From positions 1 through 64,000 of the forward strand of contig NZ_NSKD01000008.1 in assembly GCF_002286965.1 (NCBI RefSeq): a stretch of 64,000 nt of DNA, written 5' to 3'. The notes below the pieces were generated by a model. The model searched no databases, was not told the origin of the DNA, and saw only the letters and a list, made by a program, of their open reading frames with translations. Position 1 is the stretch's first letter; every line of letters begins with the position of its first letter. The stretch comes from Halovibrio salipaludis (GTDB lineage Bacteria > Pseudomonadota > Gammaproteobacteria > Pseudomonadales > Oleiphilaceae). The translations under genes were made by a program, and so were the position numbers. Of this stretch, positions 1-7,477 are shown in pieces.

Positions 1-146
1 TGGGCACTGCTGTTGCGCCGGATCTCACGCGAAACGGTGCTATTGCTGCACCCCACAAGCTGGGCGATCGCACGAAGGCTGCAGCGGTGCTGCAAACCAG
101 CCTCAATCTGGTATCGTTGTCGTTGGGTCAGTTGTCGGTATCCCAT
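1..146 (-). CDS. IS30-family transposase, N-terminal part (cut by window edge)
   Basis: On the minus strand an ATG at 146-144 opens a frame that stays open to base 1 (48 codons). The peptide starts MGYRQLTQRQRYQIEAGLQ and continues with SLRAIAQLVG and STVSREIRRN. This is the N-terminal helix-turn-helix of IS30-family transposases, which binds the terminal repeats. A purine-rich GAAGAG stretch lies just upstream of the ATG. The DDE catalytic domain lies outside the window, so integrity of the transposase cannot be judged. Confidence 0.85.
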   Translation of the reverse strand, partial: MGYRQLTQRQRYQIEAGLQHRCSLRAIAQLVGCSNSTVSREIRRNSSA

Positions 147-247
147 CTGCTCTTCACTTTGGTCGGTAAAGGCGGTGAGGGTACCGGCGGCGGCCCTCCT
201 TCCTCTACCCGGCTAAACCAAAGTGCTGCAGTTATTATCTGAATTCA
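1..247 (-). mobile_element. End of an IS30-family insertion sequence (partial)
   Basis: The first bases hold the beginning of an IS30-type transposase on the minus strand. About 100 bases of non-coding DNA follow, up to a segment (roughly 219-247) reading CAAAGTGCTGCAGTTATTAT then CTGAATTC, which looks like an IS30-class terminal inverted repeat. The element runs off the left edge, so the other end and any target duplication cannot be seen and the right boundary is approximate. The neighbouring gene at 257 begins just outside this end, so the insertion probably landed in or just before it. Confidence 0.55.
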
Positions 248-256
248 GGCCGACAA

Positions 257-925
257 TTGCCCGACTCGATCCCTAGCCCGGCTCAGGTGGCGTCTTTTGG
301 TGAGAGTGCCGTTCGTGCACAGCTTGTTAAAGTTCGCGACAATTCGACCTACACGATTCGTAATGAGGCGCGAAAGTCAGACACGTGGAATTCCGTTCCC
401 GAATCGATTCGGAAGGAAATTAAGGAGATATCGAGGACAACTGGCAAGCCGACAAATTTTGAGACTGCAATTGAGTTCTATTCCCAGATGGCTTACATGA
501 CATTCAAGACGTGGGGATACCATGTTCCCATGGTCTTTTTTCTCGATAGGAACTGGGTTCCTCGATACCAAGCAACCACTGCCTTTGCAGATCAAACCGA
601 TAAGTATTTCTTCTGGAGAATGATTGGAGATCAGGCTGAAATCCAACAACCACAATGCGTTATACATATTGCGGAAGCCTGGACTCGAAGTATTAAAGGA
701 CATCCAGATACTGCAATTGAAGATATGCCGATAACGGGCGAATTCCTCGGCTTAACGGCTTTCGATCGAGATGGGAATGAAGCTCAACGATCCTGGCGCA
801 TCATCAGGACGGAAGGCGAGGAATACCCAGATCTAGATTTTCCTGAAGACTCGGATGAAACCAAAGGCAAAAGATACTTTTTCGTGCCCGTTAAGAGAGC
901 ACTCGGGATCAAACCAAAGCTATAA
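257..925 (+). CDS. Hypothetical protein, probably 5'-truncated by the IS
   Basis: This 222-codon frame encodes a soluble, mixed-charge protein with no recognised domain. Visible stretches include MAYMTFKTWGYHVPMVFFLD and EFLGLTAFDRDG, and the C-terminal third is acidic. The only start is a TTG with a weak AGG 8 bases upstream. The reading frame is also open backwards through the IS end to base 179. I therefore suspect that the true 5' end was removed or replaced by the insertion. Base composition is visibly more AT-rich than the core genes further right, which fits acquired DNA. No function can be assigned. Confidence 0.5.
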   Translation: MPDSIPSPAQVASFGESAVRAQLVKVRDNSTYTIRNEARKSDTWNSVPESIRKEIKEISRTTGKPTNFETAIEFYSQMAYMTFKTWGYHVPMVFFLDRNWVPRYQATTAFADQTDKYFFWRMIGDQAEIQQPQCVIHIAEAWTRSIKGHPDTAIEDMPITGEFLGLTAFDRDGNEAQRSWRIIRTEGEEYPDLDFPEDSDETKGKRYFFVPVKRALGIKPKL

Positions 926-1047
926 ATATCAAATTTAAGAGCGCTAATAACCCAGTCAACCGAACGCTCGGACCCCGCTCCAGTTAGTGAAACGTTGGGC
1001 GCTGGGCAGAAAACCTTTGGCGTAACAGTGACGGAAAGCGATACACG

Positions 1048-1308
1048 GTGTACGAACTGGCTGTGGCGGATTTTGTAATGAAGGCATCGCTGGTCGCGTT
1101 CTTGGCCGGATTCTTCTTGTACTCCCTCGGCGAATCGGGTCGCGACCGCACCCACCAACCAGATGCCCGGTTCCGAACCAGCTGGAAGCACAACAATGTC
1201 CCTAATGGTTGGGAGGAATATCGGTGGCTGCGCGACCTCGGATTCGCGCCTATGCGGTTGCCGTTGTTGGTTTTCCTGCTCTGGGTCGTGTGGAGCATTA
1301 TCTACTGA
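1048..1308 (+). CDS. Small putative membrane protein
   Basis: The 86-codon frame starts at GTG 1048; an ATG at 1078 would give 76 residues. It has two hydrophobic segments, one near residues 12-27 (ASLVAFLAGFFLYSL) and one at the C-terminus (LPLLVFLLWVVWSIIY), separated by a charged, Trp-rich stretch. This arrangement is plausible for a small inner-membrane protein. There is no recognisable family, no strong ribosome site and no functional partner nearby. It lies in the accessory segment between the IS and the tRNA fragment, so it may be part of an integrated element or may be spurious. Confidence 0.35.
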   Translation: MYELAVADFVMKASLVAFLAGFFLYSLGESGRDRTHQPDARFRTSWKHNNVPNGWEEYRWLRDLGFAPMRLPLLVFLLWVVWSIIY

Positions 1309-1453
1309 TACATCGCTACAATGCAGTAGCATCCACGGGGAGCAGTCATTAATCTCGGGGGTTGGCACCAAGTGAGGGGTTAGCAGATCCCTTTTTCACT
1401 CTCAGACTTCCCAAATATCTAGCCAAAGAGCGCCATGTTTCTCAAGCATTTTA

Positions 1454-1473
1454 TGTCTACATTGTGTCTACAT
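1454..1473. repeat. Two phased direct repeats TGTCTACAT
   Basis: TGTCTACAT occurs at 1454-1462 and again at 1465-1473, an 11-base (one helical turn) offset. It sits 58 bases from the tRNA-Leu fragment. Short phased repeats beside a tRNA-derived core are what arm-type sites of tyrosine integrases look like. No integrase gene is visible, so this is inference. Confidence 0.4.
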
Positions 1474-1530
1474 GGGTAAACGCTCAGATAGCGCGCCAAA
1501 AAGATGATTTTGTAAGTAGTTGATCATAAA

Positions 1531-1588
1531 TGGTGCGGGTGGCCGGACTTGAACCGGCACGGCCATAAGGCCCCAAGATTTTAAGTCT
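1531..1588 (-). other. 3' half of tRNA-Leu(UAA), truncated; likely attachment-site remnant
   Basis: Read on the minus strand, this ends in CCACCCGCACCA. It has a perfect T-arm (GCCGG, TTCAAGT, CCGGC), a long class II variable arm and an anticodon loop CTTAAAA with anticodon UAA at 1583-1581. The homology stops just 5' of the anticodon loop. The expected complementary anticodon-stem bases, D-arm (GGTAGAC-like) and 5' acceptor strand (GCGGGTG) are all missing in the adjoining sequence. It therefore cannot be a functional tRNA. A 3' tRNA fragment of this kind is the usual footprint of an element integrated in a tRNA gene. Nearby sequence 1309-1729 contains no gene. Confidence 0.7.
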
Positions 1589-1653
1589 CTGGGCCCTTTC
1601 TCTCGAAATACCAGACTTTCGCGAGTCATCAAGTAAAACTTGATAACTGAAAT

Positions 1654-1686
1654 GCTGAACGATTAGAGATTATCTAATCGTTCAGC
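1654..1686. repeat. Perfect 14-bp inverted repeat (terminator-like or element end)
   Basis: The arms 1654-1667 and 1673-1686 are perfect reverse complements around a 5-base loop. The left arm is GCTGAACGATTAGA. A second hairpin (ATCAAGT, AAA, ACTTGAT) lies at 1628-1644. Both are downstream of the minus-strand reductase gene ending at 1730 and could terminate it. The stem is AT-rich, however, and no T-run follows, so a classical intrinsic terminator is not clear. Confidence 0.45.
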
Positions 1687-1729
1687 ACCAGTTCCTCCCT
1701 GCAACCGTACTACGGCGCCAACAAACGCC

Positions 1730-2707
1730 TCAGTCAGCAACCTTAAGCACGATCTTCCCGGTCGCACGCCGCTCACTGAGGCCGTTCAGAGCCTTCACGT
1801 AATCCTCGAAGGGGTGCACTTCGCTCACGCGGGGCCGGATTTTGCCCTGACCGTACAGCTTCAGCAGCTCCATAATGTTCTGCATATTGGTTTCCGGCTC
1901 CTTCATGGTGAAGTTGCCCCAGAACACGCCCACGACCGAGCAGCCCTTGAGCAGCGGCAGGTTGGCCGGAATCTGCGGGATGTCGCCGGCAGCGAAGCCT
2001 ACGATCAGGTGGCGGCCATTCCAGTTCATGCAGCGCAGAGCCTGTTCGGTGAAATCACCGCCGACAGGGTCATAGACCACGTCCACGCCCTGCCGCGCCC
2101 GGCTTTTCACTGCGTCCTTGAGGTTCTCCTCGGTGTAGTTGATCAGCTCATCCGCACCGGCTTCCTTCGCCACATCCAGCTTAGCCTGGCTCGAAGCCGC
2201 CGCGATCACATGCGCCCCCATGGCTTTGCCGAGCTCCACCGTGGCCAGGCCCACACCACCACTGGCGCCCAATACCAGAAGCTTCTCACCCTCCTGGATG
2301 TTCGCGCGCTGCTTCAGGGCGTGGTAGGAAGTGCCATAGACCATGGAAAAGGAGGCAGCCTCTTCATCGCTCATGGCATCAGGGATGGGAATGAGCTGAC
2401 CTTCCGGCGCCACGATTTCCTCGGCGAAAGCCCCGTAGCCGGTCAGGCCCATAACCCGGTCTCCGGGCTTGAAGCGGCTCACCTTCTCGCCCACTTCCAG
2501 AACCTCGCCGGCCATCTCACCGCCCGGCGCAAACGGCATCTGGGGCTTGAGCTGATACTTGCCCTCAATGATCAGTGTGTCCGGGAAGTTAAGGCCAGCC
2601 GCCTTCACCCGGACCTTGACCCCACTGCCCTTGACCTCCGGCGAATCCAGTTCGCCGATCTGGAGTTTGTCGGCGGGGCCGTATTCGTGGCACAGAATGG
2701 CTCTCAT
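1730..2707 (-). CDS. MDR-family NADPH:quinone reductase
   Basis: This is a medium-chain reductase of the zinc-free quinone oxidoreductase type, about 325 residues, the usual family size. It has an N-terminal GroES-like substrate domain (MRAILCHEYG onward) and a central Rossmann fold with the nucleotide motif GASGGVGLATVELG. Such enzymes reduce quinones or enones with NAD(P)H in the cytosol. I chose ATG 2707 over the longer frame because GGAG lies 8 bases upstream and the protein begins at the conserved family N-terminus. The exact substrate is unknown. It stands alone, with a 208-base gap upstream that must hold its promoter. Confidence 0.85.
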   Translation of the reverse strand: MRAILCHEYGPADKLQIGELDSPEVKGSGVKVRVKAAGLNFPDTLIIEGKYQLKPQMPFAPGGEMAGEVLEVGEKVSRFKPGDRVMGLTGYGAFAEEIVAPEGQLIPIPDAMSDEEAASFSMVYGTSYHALKQRANIQEGEKLLVLGASGGVGLATVELGKAMGAHVIAAASSQAKLDVAKEAGADELINYTEENLKDAVKSRARQGVDVVYDPVGGDFTEQALRCMNWNGRHLIVGFAAGDIPQIPANLPLLKGCSVVGVFWGNFTMKEPETNMQNIMELLKLYGQGKIRPRVSEVHPFEDYVKALNGLSERRATGKIVLKVAD

Positions 2708-2915
2708 TGTGCGATCTCCATATATCGGTTCAGTTGTTTGATCCTGGAAGCCACGTGACGCTCCCACCCATGCAACCAGCTGGCAATCAACCTAATCCCC
2801 TCGATGACATCGATCAAATAAATCTCGGTCATCCACAAACATCAACAACCCTTATGGAGTAAGACACCGTTGCCCAAGATTCGCCCGGATCACCTACAGT
2901 GCCTGAAAACCGGGC

Positions 2916-3497
2916 CTACTTCAGACCGAGCTGGAAGACGGTGCGATACCCGTCGCCCTGTTCCCTGATCACAACACGGTTGTCGTCACTGGGCTCATAC
3001 CCCCGGTTGGCTGCTTCCCGATACAGTTCACGCCAGAGTTCAGAGGCGTCCTGTTGCTGCTCGCTGAACACTGCCGTCAGACACCGGAAACGCTCTTTGC
3101 GTTCGGTCTCATAATTCGGAAGGCGAGCACCGTGACCGCGAACCGGATAGGCAAACGCTACAGGCAGTTCGCCATCCTCATAACGCCTGAAATCGGGAAG
3201 CAACAGCGTGAGTGGGCCGGTTATCGTCAAACGGGCCCGCTTTACCGCTGCCAGCGCAACCTCCTCAGCCAGCGGCTGGATCCGGTCTCTGATCGCGGGA
3301 CCAGCCATCTGATACTCCCGATAGAAGTAAGTCGTCGCTGGCGCGGTCTCAACGCTGATACGCTCCTCGGCTTCAGGCGGGTCGGCATCTGCCCCTGACG
3401 CGGCTTCGCTTTCAGGTGCCGGGGAAGCGCAGCCGGCCCCAATAGAGATCATTAAATTCAGTGACATAAGCAATACAGCCTTCTTGAGCGCAACCAT
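2916..3497 (-). CDS. Putative lipoprotein with GyrI-like ligand-binding fold
   Basis: The 193-residue protein starts with a hydrophobic signal (KKAVLLMSLNLMISIGAGC) ending in a lipobox-like IGAGC, then a Glu/Ala-rich linker. The remaining 130 residues alternate beta and helical patches (RLTITGPLTLLLPDF, GDGYRTVFQLGLK). They resemble, weakly, the GyrI/SOUL effector-binding fold; this assignment is tentative. AAGGAG sits 5 bases before the ATG. It follows the TetR gene by 9 bases on the same strand, so the two form an operon under the same operator, and the lipoprotein may bind the stress ligand at the envelope (inference). Confidence 0.6.
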   Translation of the reverse strand: MVALKKAVLLMSLNLMISIGAGCASPAPESEAASGADADPPEAEERISVETAPATTYFYREYQMAGPAIRDRIQPLAEEVALAAVKRARLTITGPLTLLLPDFRRYEDGELPVAFAYPVRGHGARLPNYETERKERFRCLTAVFSEQQQDASELWRELYREAANRGYEPSDDNRVVIREQGDGYRTVFQLGLK

Positions 3498-3506
3498 GGG
3501 ATCTCC

Positions 3507-4136
3507 TTAATGGTCAGGGGTGCTTCGGGGTAGATAGCCGGAAAAGAACTGCGTGACCAACGTCTGCGCGTGGTCTTTCAGGGAATAGTGTTCGGGGCGC
3601 GCAAGCCACGTCTGGGCATGTCCCATCAGGAATGCGCTGATGCTGGCTGCCAACAGTTTCAGGTCAGTCTCTCCATCAATTTCACCGGCCTGACGCAACT
3701 CATTGAGATACAGCTGTAACGCTTGCAGGTCCTGAGTCGCCTTCAGGTTGAGCTCTTCAATCAGGGCTCCGGCCTCACCGACCTGCTCCACCTTGAAAAA
3801 GACGATGGTGAACAGCTTTCGGGTCCGATCATCCGTTTCCAGGTGAGCCAGCCATGCCTCCATGTACCCCTTGAGGTGTTCCAGGCTTGGTGGTTGGTCC
3901 AGCAGGTAATCGGCGATCAGATGCTGGGTGGGAGCCAGCCAGTCTTCGAGCATCGCCCTGAAAAGATCGTTCTTATTGCGAAAGTGCCAATAAGCAGCTC
4001 CCCGCGTTACTCCGGCATGGTTCGCAATATGCTCCAGGCTGGTGCCGCTCAACCCTCTCTGCGCGATGAGCTCCAGAGCTGAGGCCATGATCGACTGACG
4101 CGTTTTTTCCGCTTCAGCTTTCGTTTTCCGAGCCAA
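3507..4136 (-). CDS. TetR/AcrR-family transcriptional repressor
   Basis: This 209-residue protein has an N-terminal helix-turn-helix (residues about 10-57) with the signature GTSLEHIANHAGVTRGAAYW HFRNK. It closely resembles AcrR/TtgR/SmeT, which repress RND multidrug pumps and are released by hydrophobic ligands; a helical ligand domain follows. The start is TTG at 4136, supported by AAGGAGG 5 bases upstream. A perfect 28-bp palindrome of AcrR-operator type lies 68 bases upstream, implying autoregulation and possibly control of the divergent hydrolase gene. No efflux pump is encoded next to it, unlike classical acrR loci. The 3507 end is followed by a lipoprotein gene. Confidence 0.85.
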   Translation of the reverse strand: MARKTKAEAEKTRQSIMASALELIAQRGLSGTSLEHIANHAGVTRGAAYWHFRNKNDLFRAMLEDWLAPTQHLIADYLLDQPPSLEHLKGYMEAWLAHLETDDRTRKLFTIVFFKVEQVGEAGALIEELNLKATQDLQALQLYLNELRQAGEIDGETDLKLLAASISAFLMGHAQTWLARPEHYSLKDHAQTLVTQFFSGYLPRSTPDH

Positions 4137-4203
4137 CCCAGCCTCCTTGAAACGCTGTCATCGGCTGCCAGTGTGCGGCAGGGCATGTGCAATCAATTAA
4201 TGA

Positions 4204-4231
4204 TTTACATACATGCTAGCATGTATGTAAA
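4204..4231. promoter_or_regulatory. 28-bp perfect palindrome, probable AcrR/TtgR-type operator
   Basis: The half-site TTTACATACATGCT is followed directly by its exact reverse complement. The ACATACATG core matches known AcrR/TtgR operator half-sites. It lies between the TetR-family gene (minus strand, start 4136) and the FAH-family gene (plus strand, start 4328). It can therefore serve the repressor's own promoter and perhaps the divergent one. Confidence 0.8.
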
Positions 4232-4327
4232 AAGATGCCACTCAACTCACCCCCTGCCCCGCACGTCCGTGCAATCATTTGTCCGAGTCGGCTATGCTTG
4301 GGTCACCCTGATCGACGGAGATTGCCA

Positions 4328-4993
4328 ATGCCACTGCCAAGGGCGCGATTCCAGTATGGCGAGACTTACACGGCCCCCATCAGCAAGGTCGTGTGCGTTG
4401 GCCGCAACTACGCCGAGCATGCAGCGGAGCTGGATAACCCGGTCCCCACACAGCCACTGCTGTTCATCAAACCGCCGTCAGCGGTTACGGTTCTGGAAAA
4501 CCACATCACAATGCCTGCCACGGCAGAGCCCGTGCACTACGAGACTGAACTGGCCCTGCTGATCGGCTCGCCACTGACCCACGCCAGTGACAGCGAGGCG
4601 GATGAAGCCATTATCGGTCTCGGCCTGGCCCTGGATCTGACCCTGCGCGAGACACAGAGCCAGCTCAAAAAGAACGGCCACCCGTGGGAAATCGCCAAGG
4701 CCTTTGACGGCGCCTGTCCACTCTCAGAGTTTGTGCCCAGGGAGCAGTTCCCAGCCACCTGGCGCTTGCATTTCAGCCTGCATATCAACGGTGAGGCCCG
4801 CCAACATGGCAATATGGCCGATATGCTCAAACCCATTCCCGCACTGGTGTCGTATATGAGTAAGCACTTTACGCTGGAACCCGGGGATGTTGTGCTGACG
4901 GGAACACCGGCTGGCGTGGGGCAACTCGCCCCTGGCGACAGGCTGTCCCTCACCCTGGAAGACCGGCTGAGCATTGAGACCACTGTATCCTGA
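4328..4993 (+). CDS. Fumarylacetoacetate hydrolase (FAH) family protein
   Basis: The protein has 221 residues. FAH-family signatures are clear: KVVCVGRNYAEHAAEL near the N-terminus, PLLFIKPPSAV, the metal-ligand segment HYETELALLIG (residues about 70-80), LGLALDLTLRE, and GDVVLTGTPAGVG near the C-terminus. Members hydrolyse or decarboxylate small beta-diketo or oxaloacetate-like acids with Mg2+ in the cytosol; which substrate applies here cannot be read. ATG 4328 is preferred over the longer upstream frame because it has GGAG 7 bases before it and matches the family N-terminus. It is followed after 18 bases by the AarF-like gene. Confidence 0.85.
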   Translation: MPLPRARFQYGETYTAPISKVVCVGRNYAEHAAELDNPVPTQPLLFIKPPSAVTVLENHITMPATAEPVHYETELALLIGSPLTHASDSEADEAIIGLGLALDLTLRETQSQLKKNGHPWEIAKAFDGACPLSEFVPREQFPATWRLHFSLHINGEARQHGNMADMLKPIPALVSYMSKHFTLEPGDVVLTGTPAGVGQLAPGDRLSLTLEDRLSIETTVS

Positions 4994-5011
4994 GCGGAGT
5001 TACGCCACTTC

Positions 5012-6340
5012 ATGAGCCGTAAACCGGTAACAACCCGTACCGGGCGTTTCTTCAGGCTGGCCGGCATGACCGGCTCAGTCGCCTCCAGCTACGCCGCGCG
5101 CAAGGCCCGCGGGCTTTTCAGCGAGGAGAGCGAGGAAAGCCGCCACGAGTACTACAGCCGCATGGCCGAGGAGATCGTCGATACGCTGGGCGAGCTCAAG
5201 GGTGCCGTGATGAAGGTCGGCCAGATCGCCTCCCAGACCCAGGACTTCCTGCCCCGGGAACTCACGGATGCCCTCCAGCGCCTGCAGAAGGAAGCGCCGG
5301 CGATGGAGTTCGCCGTCATCCGACAGCAGATCGAGAGCGAGCTCGGGGACAGCCTCGAAAACCTGTTCGCCAGCGTGGACGAAACCCCCTACGCCGCCGC
5401 CTCCATCGGCCAGGTCCATGCCGGCCAGCTTCTTGATGGTCGCCAGGTGGTCATCAAGATCCAGTATCCCGGCGTTGACCGCTCCTGCGACTCCGACCTG
5501 CGCCAGCTGCGTACCGCCCTGCGTCTGGGCGGGTTGCTGAAAATGCCCAAGGAAAGCGTCGACGACCTGTTCAACGAGGTCCGCGACCGGCTGCACGAAG
5601 AACTCGACTACGAGAACGAAGCCCGAAACATCCACCAGTTTGCCCAACAGCACGGGGGCGACGACGGCATCCTGATTCCGGAAGCCATCCCCGAACGCAG
5701 CTCACGCCGCGTACTCACGATGGAAAAGGTCGAAGGCGATCACATCAGCGAGGTCACCCGCGAACGCTACGACCAGGACACCATCAACGCTATCGGCCAC
5801 CGCATCTTCCGCACCATGGCCGACGGCCTGTTCCGCCACCGCTGCATCCACGGCGATCCCCATGCGGGCAACTTCGCCTACCGGCCGGACGGCACCGTCG
5901 TCCTCTACGATTTCGGCTGCGTCAAAACCCTGCGGCCCTCCACCGTAGCGGCCTACCGCAACTGCATCATCGACGCGCTGAACGAGGACTATGCGGCCCT
6001 GGACCAGCACCTGATCCACCTCGGCGCCCGCGTGGAAGACCACCCATCAGTGGACCCTGAATACTACGCCATGTGGCGGAACATCCTTTACCAGCCCTTC
6101 GCGCCGGAAAACCAGCCCTACGACTTCGGCCAGTCCAACCTTCACCAGCAAGTGGCCGCTCATACCCATACGGTTTTCAAACACCTGAACGCCTTCAAGC
6201 CGCCGGTCGAAAGCATCCTCATCGACCGCATGATCGCCGGCCACTATTGGATGATGAAGCGCCTGGGCGTGAAGACCGACTTCCGGCCGTTGCTGGAGGA
6301 ATATCTGGCGGGAGATGAAGGACAGGGCTCAGCGCACTGA
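5012..6340 (+). CDS. ABC1/AarF (UbiB-like) atypical kinase family protein
   Basis: This 442-residue ABC1/ADCK family member carries the hallmark KxGQ motif (MKVGQ, residues 68-71) and the Ala-rich AAASIGQVH replacing the glycine loop. It also has the catalytic loop HGDPHAGNF and the metal-binding DFG (LYDFGCVK). Relatives such as UbiB/ADCK3 are ATPases or kinases linked to ubiquinone biosynthesis and membrane lipids. Standard UbiB is longer and has C-terminal membrane helices; these are absent here, so this is a soluble paralogue rather than the ubiquinone-operon UbiB. It is the second gene of a short plus-strand unit and ends at a terminator. Confidence 0.85.
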   Translation: MSRKPVTTRTGRFFRLAGMTGSVASSYAARKARGLFSEESEESRHEYYSRMAEEIVDTLGELKGAVMKVGQIASQTQDFLPRELTDALQRLQKEAPAMEFAVIRQQIESELGDSLENLFASVDETPYAAASIGQVHAGQLLDGRQVVIKIQYPGVDRSCDSDLRQLRTALRLGGLLKMPKESVDDLFNEVRDRLHEELDYENEARNIHQFAQQHGGDDGILIPEAIPERSSRRVLTMEKVEGDHISEVTRERYDQDTINAIGHRIFRTMADGLFRHRCIHGDPHAGNFAYRPDGTVVLYDFGCVKTLRPSTVAAYRNCIIDALNEDYAALDQHLIHLGARVEDHPSVDPEYYAMWRNILYQPFAPENQPYDFGQSNLHQQVAAHTHTVFKHLNAFKPPVESILIDRMIAGHYWMMKRLGVKTDFRPLLEEYLAGDEGQGSAH

Positions 6341-6345
6341 ACAAA

Positions 6346-6380
6346 GCGGCCACCCCTTGGATGCGGATGGCCGCGTTTTC
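6346..6380 (+). terminator. Intrinsic terminator after the AarF-like gene
   Basis: The stem GCGGCCA (6346-6352) pairs with TGGCCGC (6368-6374) across a 15-base loop, and GTTTTC follows. It lies between converging genes, 6 bases after the AarF-like stop codon, so it may also slow transcription from the opposite side. Confidence 0.6.
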
Positions 6381-6385
6381 TGACT

Positions 6386-7384
6386 CTAGAGCCTGACCAG
6401 CATTTTGCCCTGGTTGGCGCCTTCGAACAGTTTCAGGAACGCCTCCGGAGTTTTCTCCAGCCCGTCTTCGACGGTTTCTCTGTAATCGATCTCGCCCCGC
6501 GCCACCAAAGGACCTACTTCGTTAAGGAACGACGGGTACTGGTCCCAGTGGTCGAAGACAATGAAGCCCTGCATGCGGGCACGCCGGATCAGAATCATCG
6601 CAAGGTTACCGGGGCCGGCTGACGCGCTCTGATCGTTATAGCGCGAGATCATGCCGCAGACCGCGATGCGTGCGCCCACGCGCAGGTTGTTCAATGCCGC
6701 CTCCAGGCAGTCGCCACCGACGTTCTCGAAGTAAACGTCAAAACCATCCGGGCAAGCCGCTTTGAGATCCTTGCTCAGCTGCGTGGCGTCCTTGTTCCGG
6801 TAGCTGACGGCCTTCACGCCCAGCGACTCCAGCCAGTCCAGTTTTTCCTGGCTGCCGGCAATACCCACCACCGTGCCGCCTTTGGCCTTGGCCAGCTGCA
6901 CGGCCAGCGAACCCACCGCGCCGCTGGCGGCGCTGACGAGTACATTGTCGCCCTCCTGCATTTCGGCGATGGTGTTCAGTCCTGTCCAGGCAGTCATGCC
7001 CGGCATGCCGAGGACGCCGAGATAGGCCTGTTCAGGGACTTCAAAATCGGGCAGCGGCTCAATCTGATCAGCAGGGAGCTGAGCGACATCACGCCAGCCG
7101 CCCGCATGGCGCACCCGGTCACCTTCGCTAAAACGCGAATCTCTGGAGGCGATGACTTCACCCACAGCCGCACCGTCCATGGGCTTGCCCAGCTCAAAGG
7201 GCTCAATGTAGGTCGTCACACCGTCCATGCGGCCACGCATGTACGGATCCACTGATAGCCAGGTATTGCTAACCCGCACTTCGCCATCGCTCAGTTCGGG
7301 GAGTTCAGCGGTCTTGAGGTCGAACAGGCTCTGATCCGGGAGGCCCTGCGGATGACTGTTCAGGCTGAAAAACTGGCTCTGCAT
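6386..7384 (-). CDS. NADP-dependent oxidoreductase, MDR family (CurA/YncB-like)
   Basis: This 332-residue MDR enzyme is of the leukotriene B4 dehydrogenase/CurA (YncB) subgroup. It shows SVDPYMRGRM near residue 45, the Rossmann motif ASGAVGSLAVQLAKAKG, and VYFENVGGDCLEAALNNL, a subgroup hallmark. These enzymes reduce the C=C bond of enones or quinones with NADPH. AAGGAG 6 bases before the ATG supports the start. It is a separate gene convergent with the AarF-like gene. The substrate is undefined; a general detoxification role is likely. Confidence 0.88.
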   Translation of the reverse strand: MQSQFFSLNSHPQGLPDQSLFDLKTAELPELSDGEVRVSNTWLSVDPYMRGRMDGVTTYIEPFELGKPMDGAAVGEVIASRDSRFSEGDRVRHAGGWRDVAQLPADQIEPLPDFEVPEQAYLGVLGMPGMTAWTGLNTIAEMQEGDNVLVSAASGAVGSLAVQLAKAKGGTVVGIAGSQEKLDWLESLGVKAVSYRNKDATQLSKDLKAACPDGFDVYFENVGGDCLEAALNNLRVGARIAVCGMISRYNDQSASAGPGNLAMILIRRARMQGFIVFDHWDQYPSFLNEVGPLVARGEIDYRETVEDGLEKTPEAFLKLFEGANQGKMLVRL

Positions 7385-7477
7385 AAGTAACTCCTTGGGA
7401 TGATGTAGGGCTCAAACGCGTCGTCGATCGCGTTCAAACTCCGATAACGCTGCAAAGATTGGTTCGGGATCGACCGT

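Noticed and set aside
926-1000. GTTGGGC at 994-1000 between two orphan ORFs, resembling an integron attC end
   Set aside because: No matching RYYYAAC partner or convincing folded-stem pairing lies upstream, and no second copy follows the next ORF; a single core-like heptamer is too weak.
1531-1620. Functional tRNA-Leu gene
   Set aside because: The 5' acceptor strand and D-arm are absent and the anticodon stem is mismatched beyond the loop.
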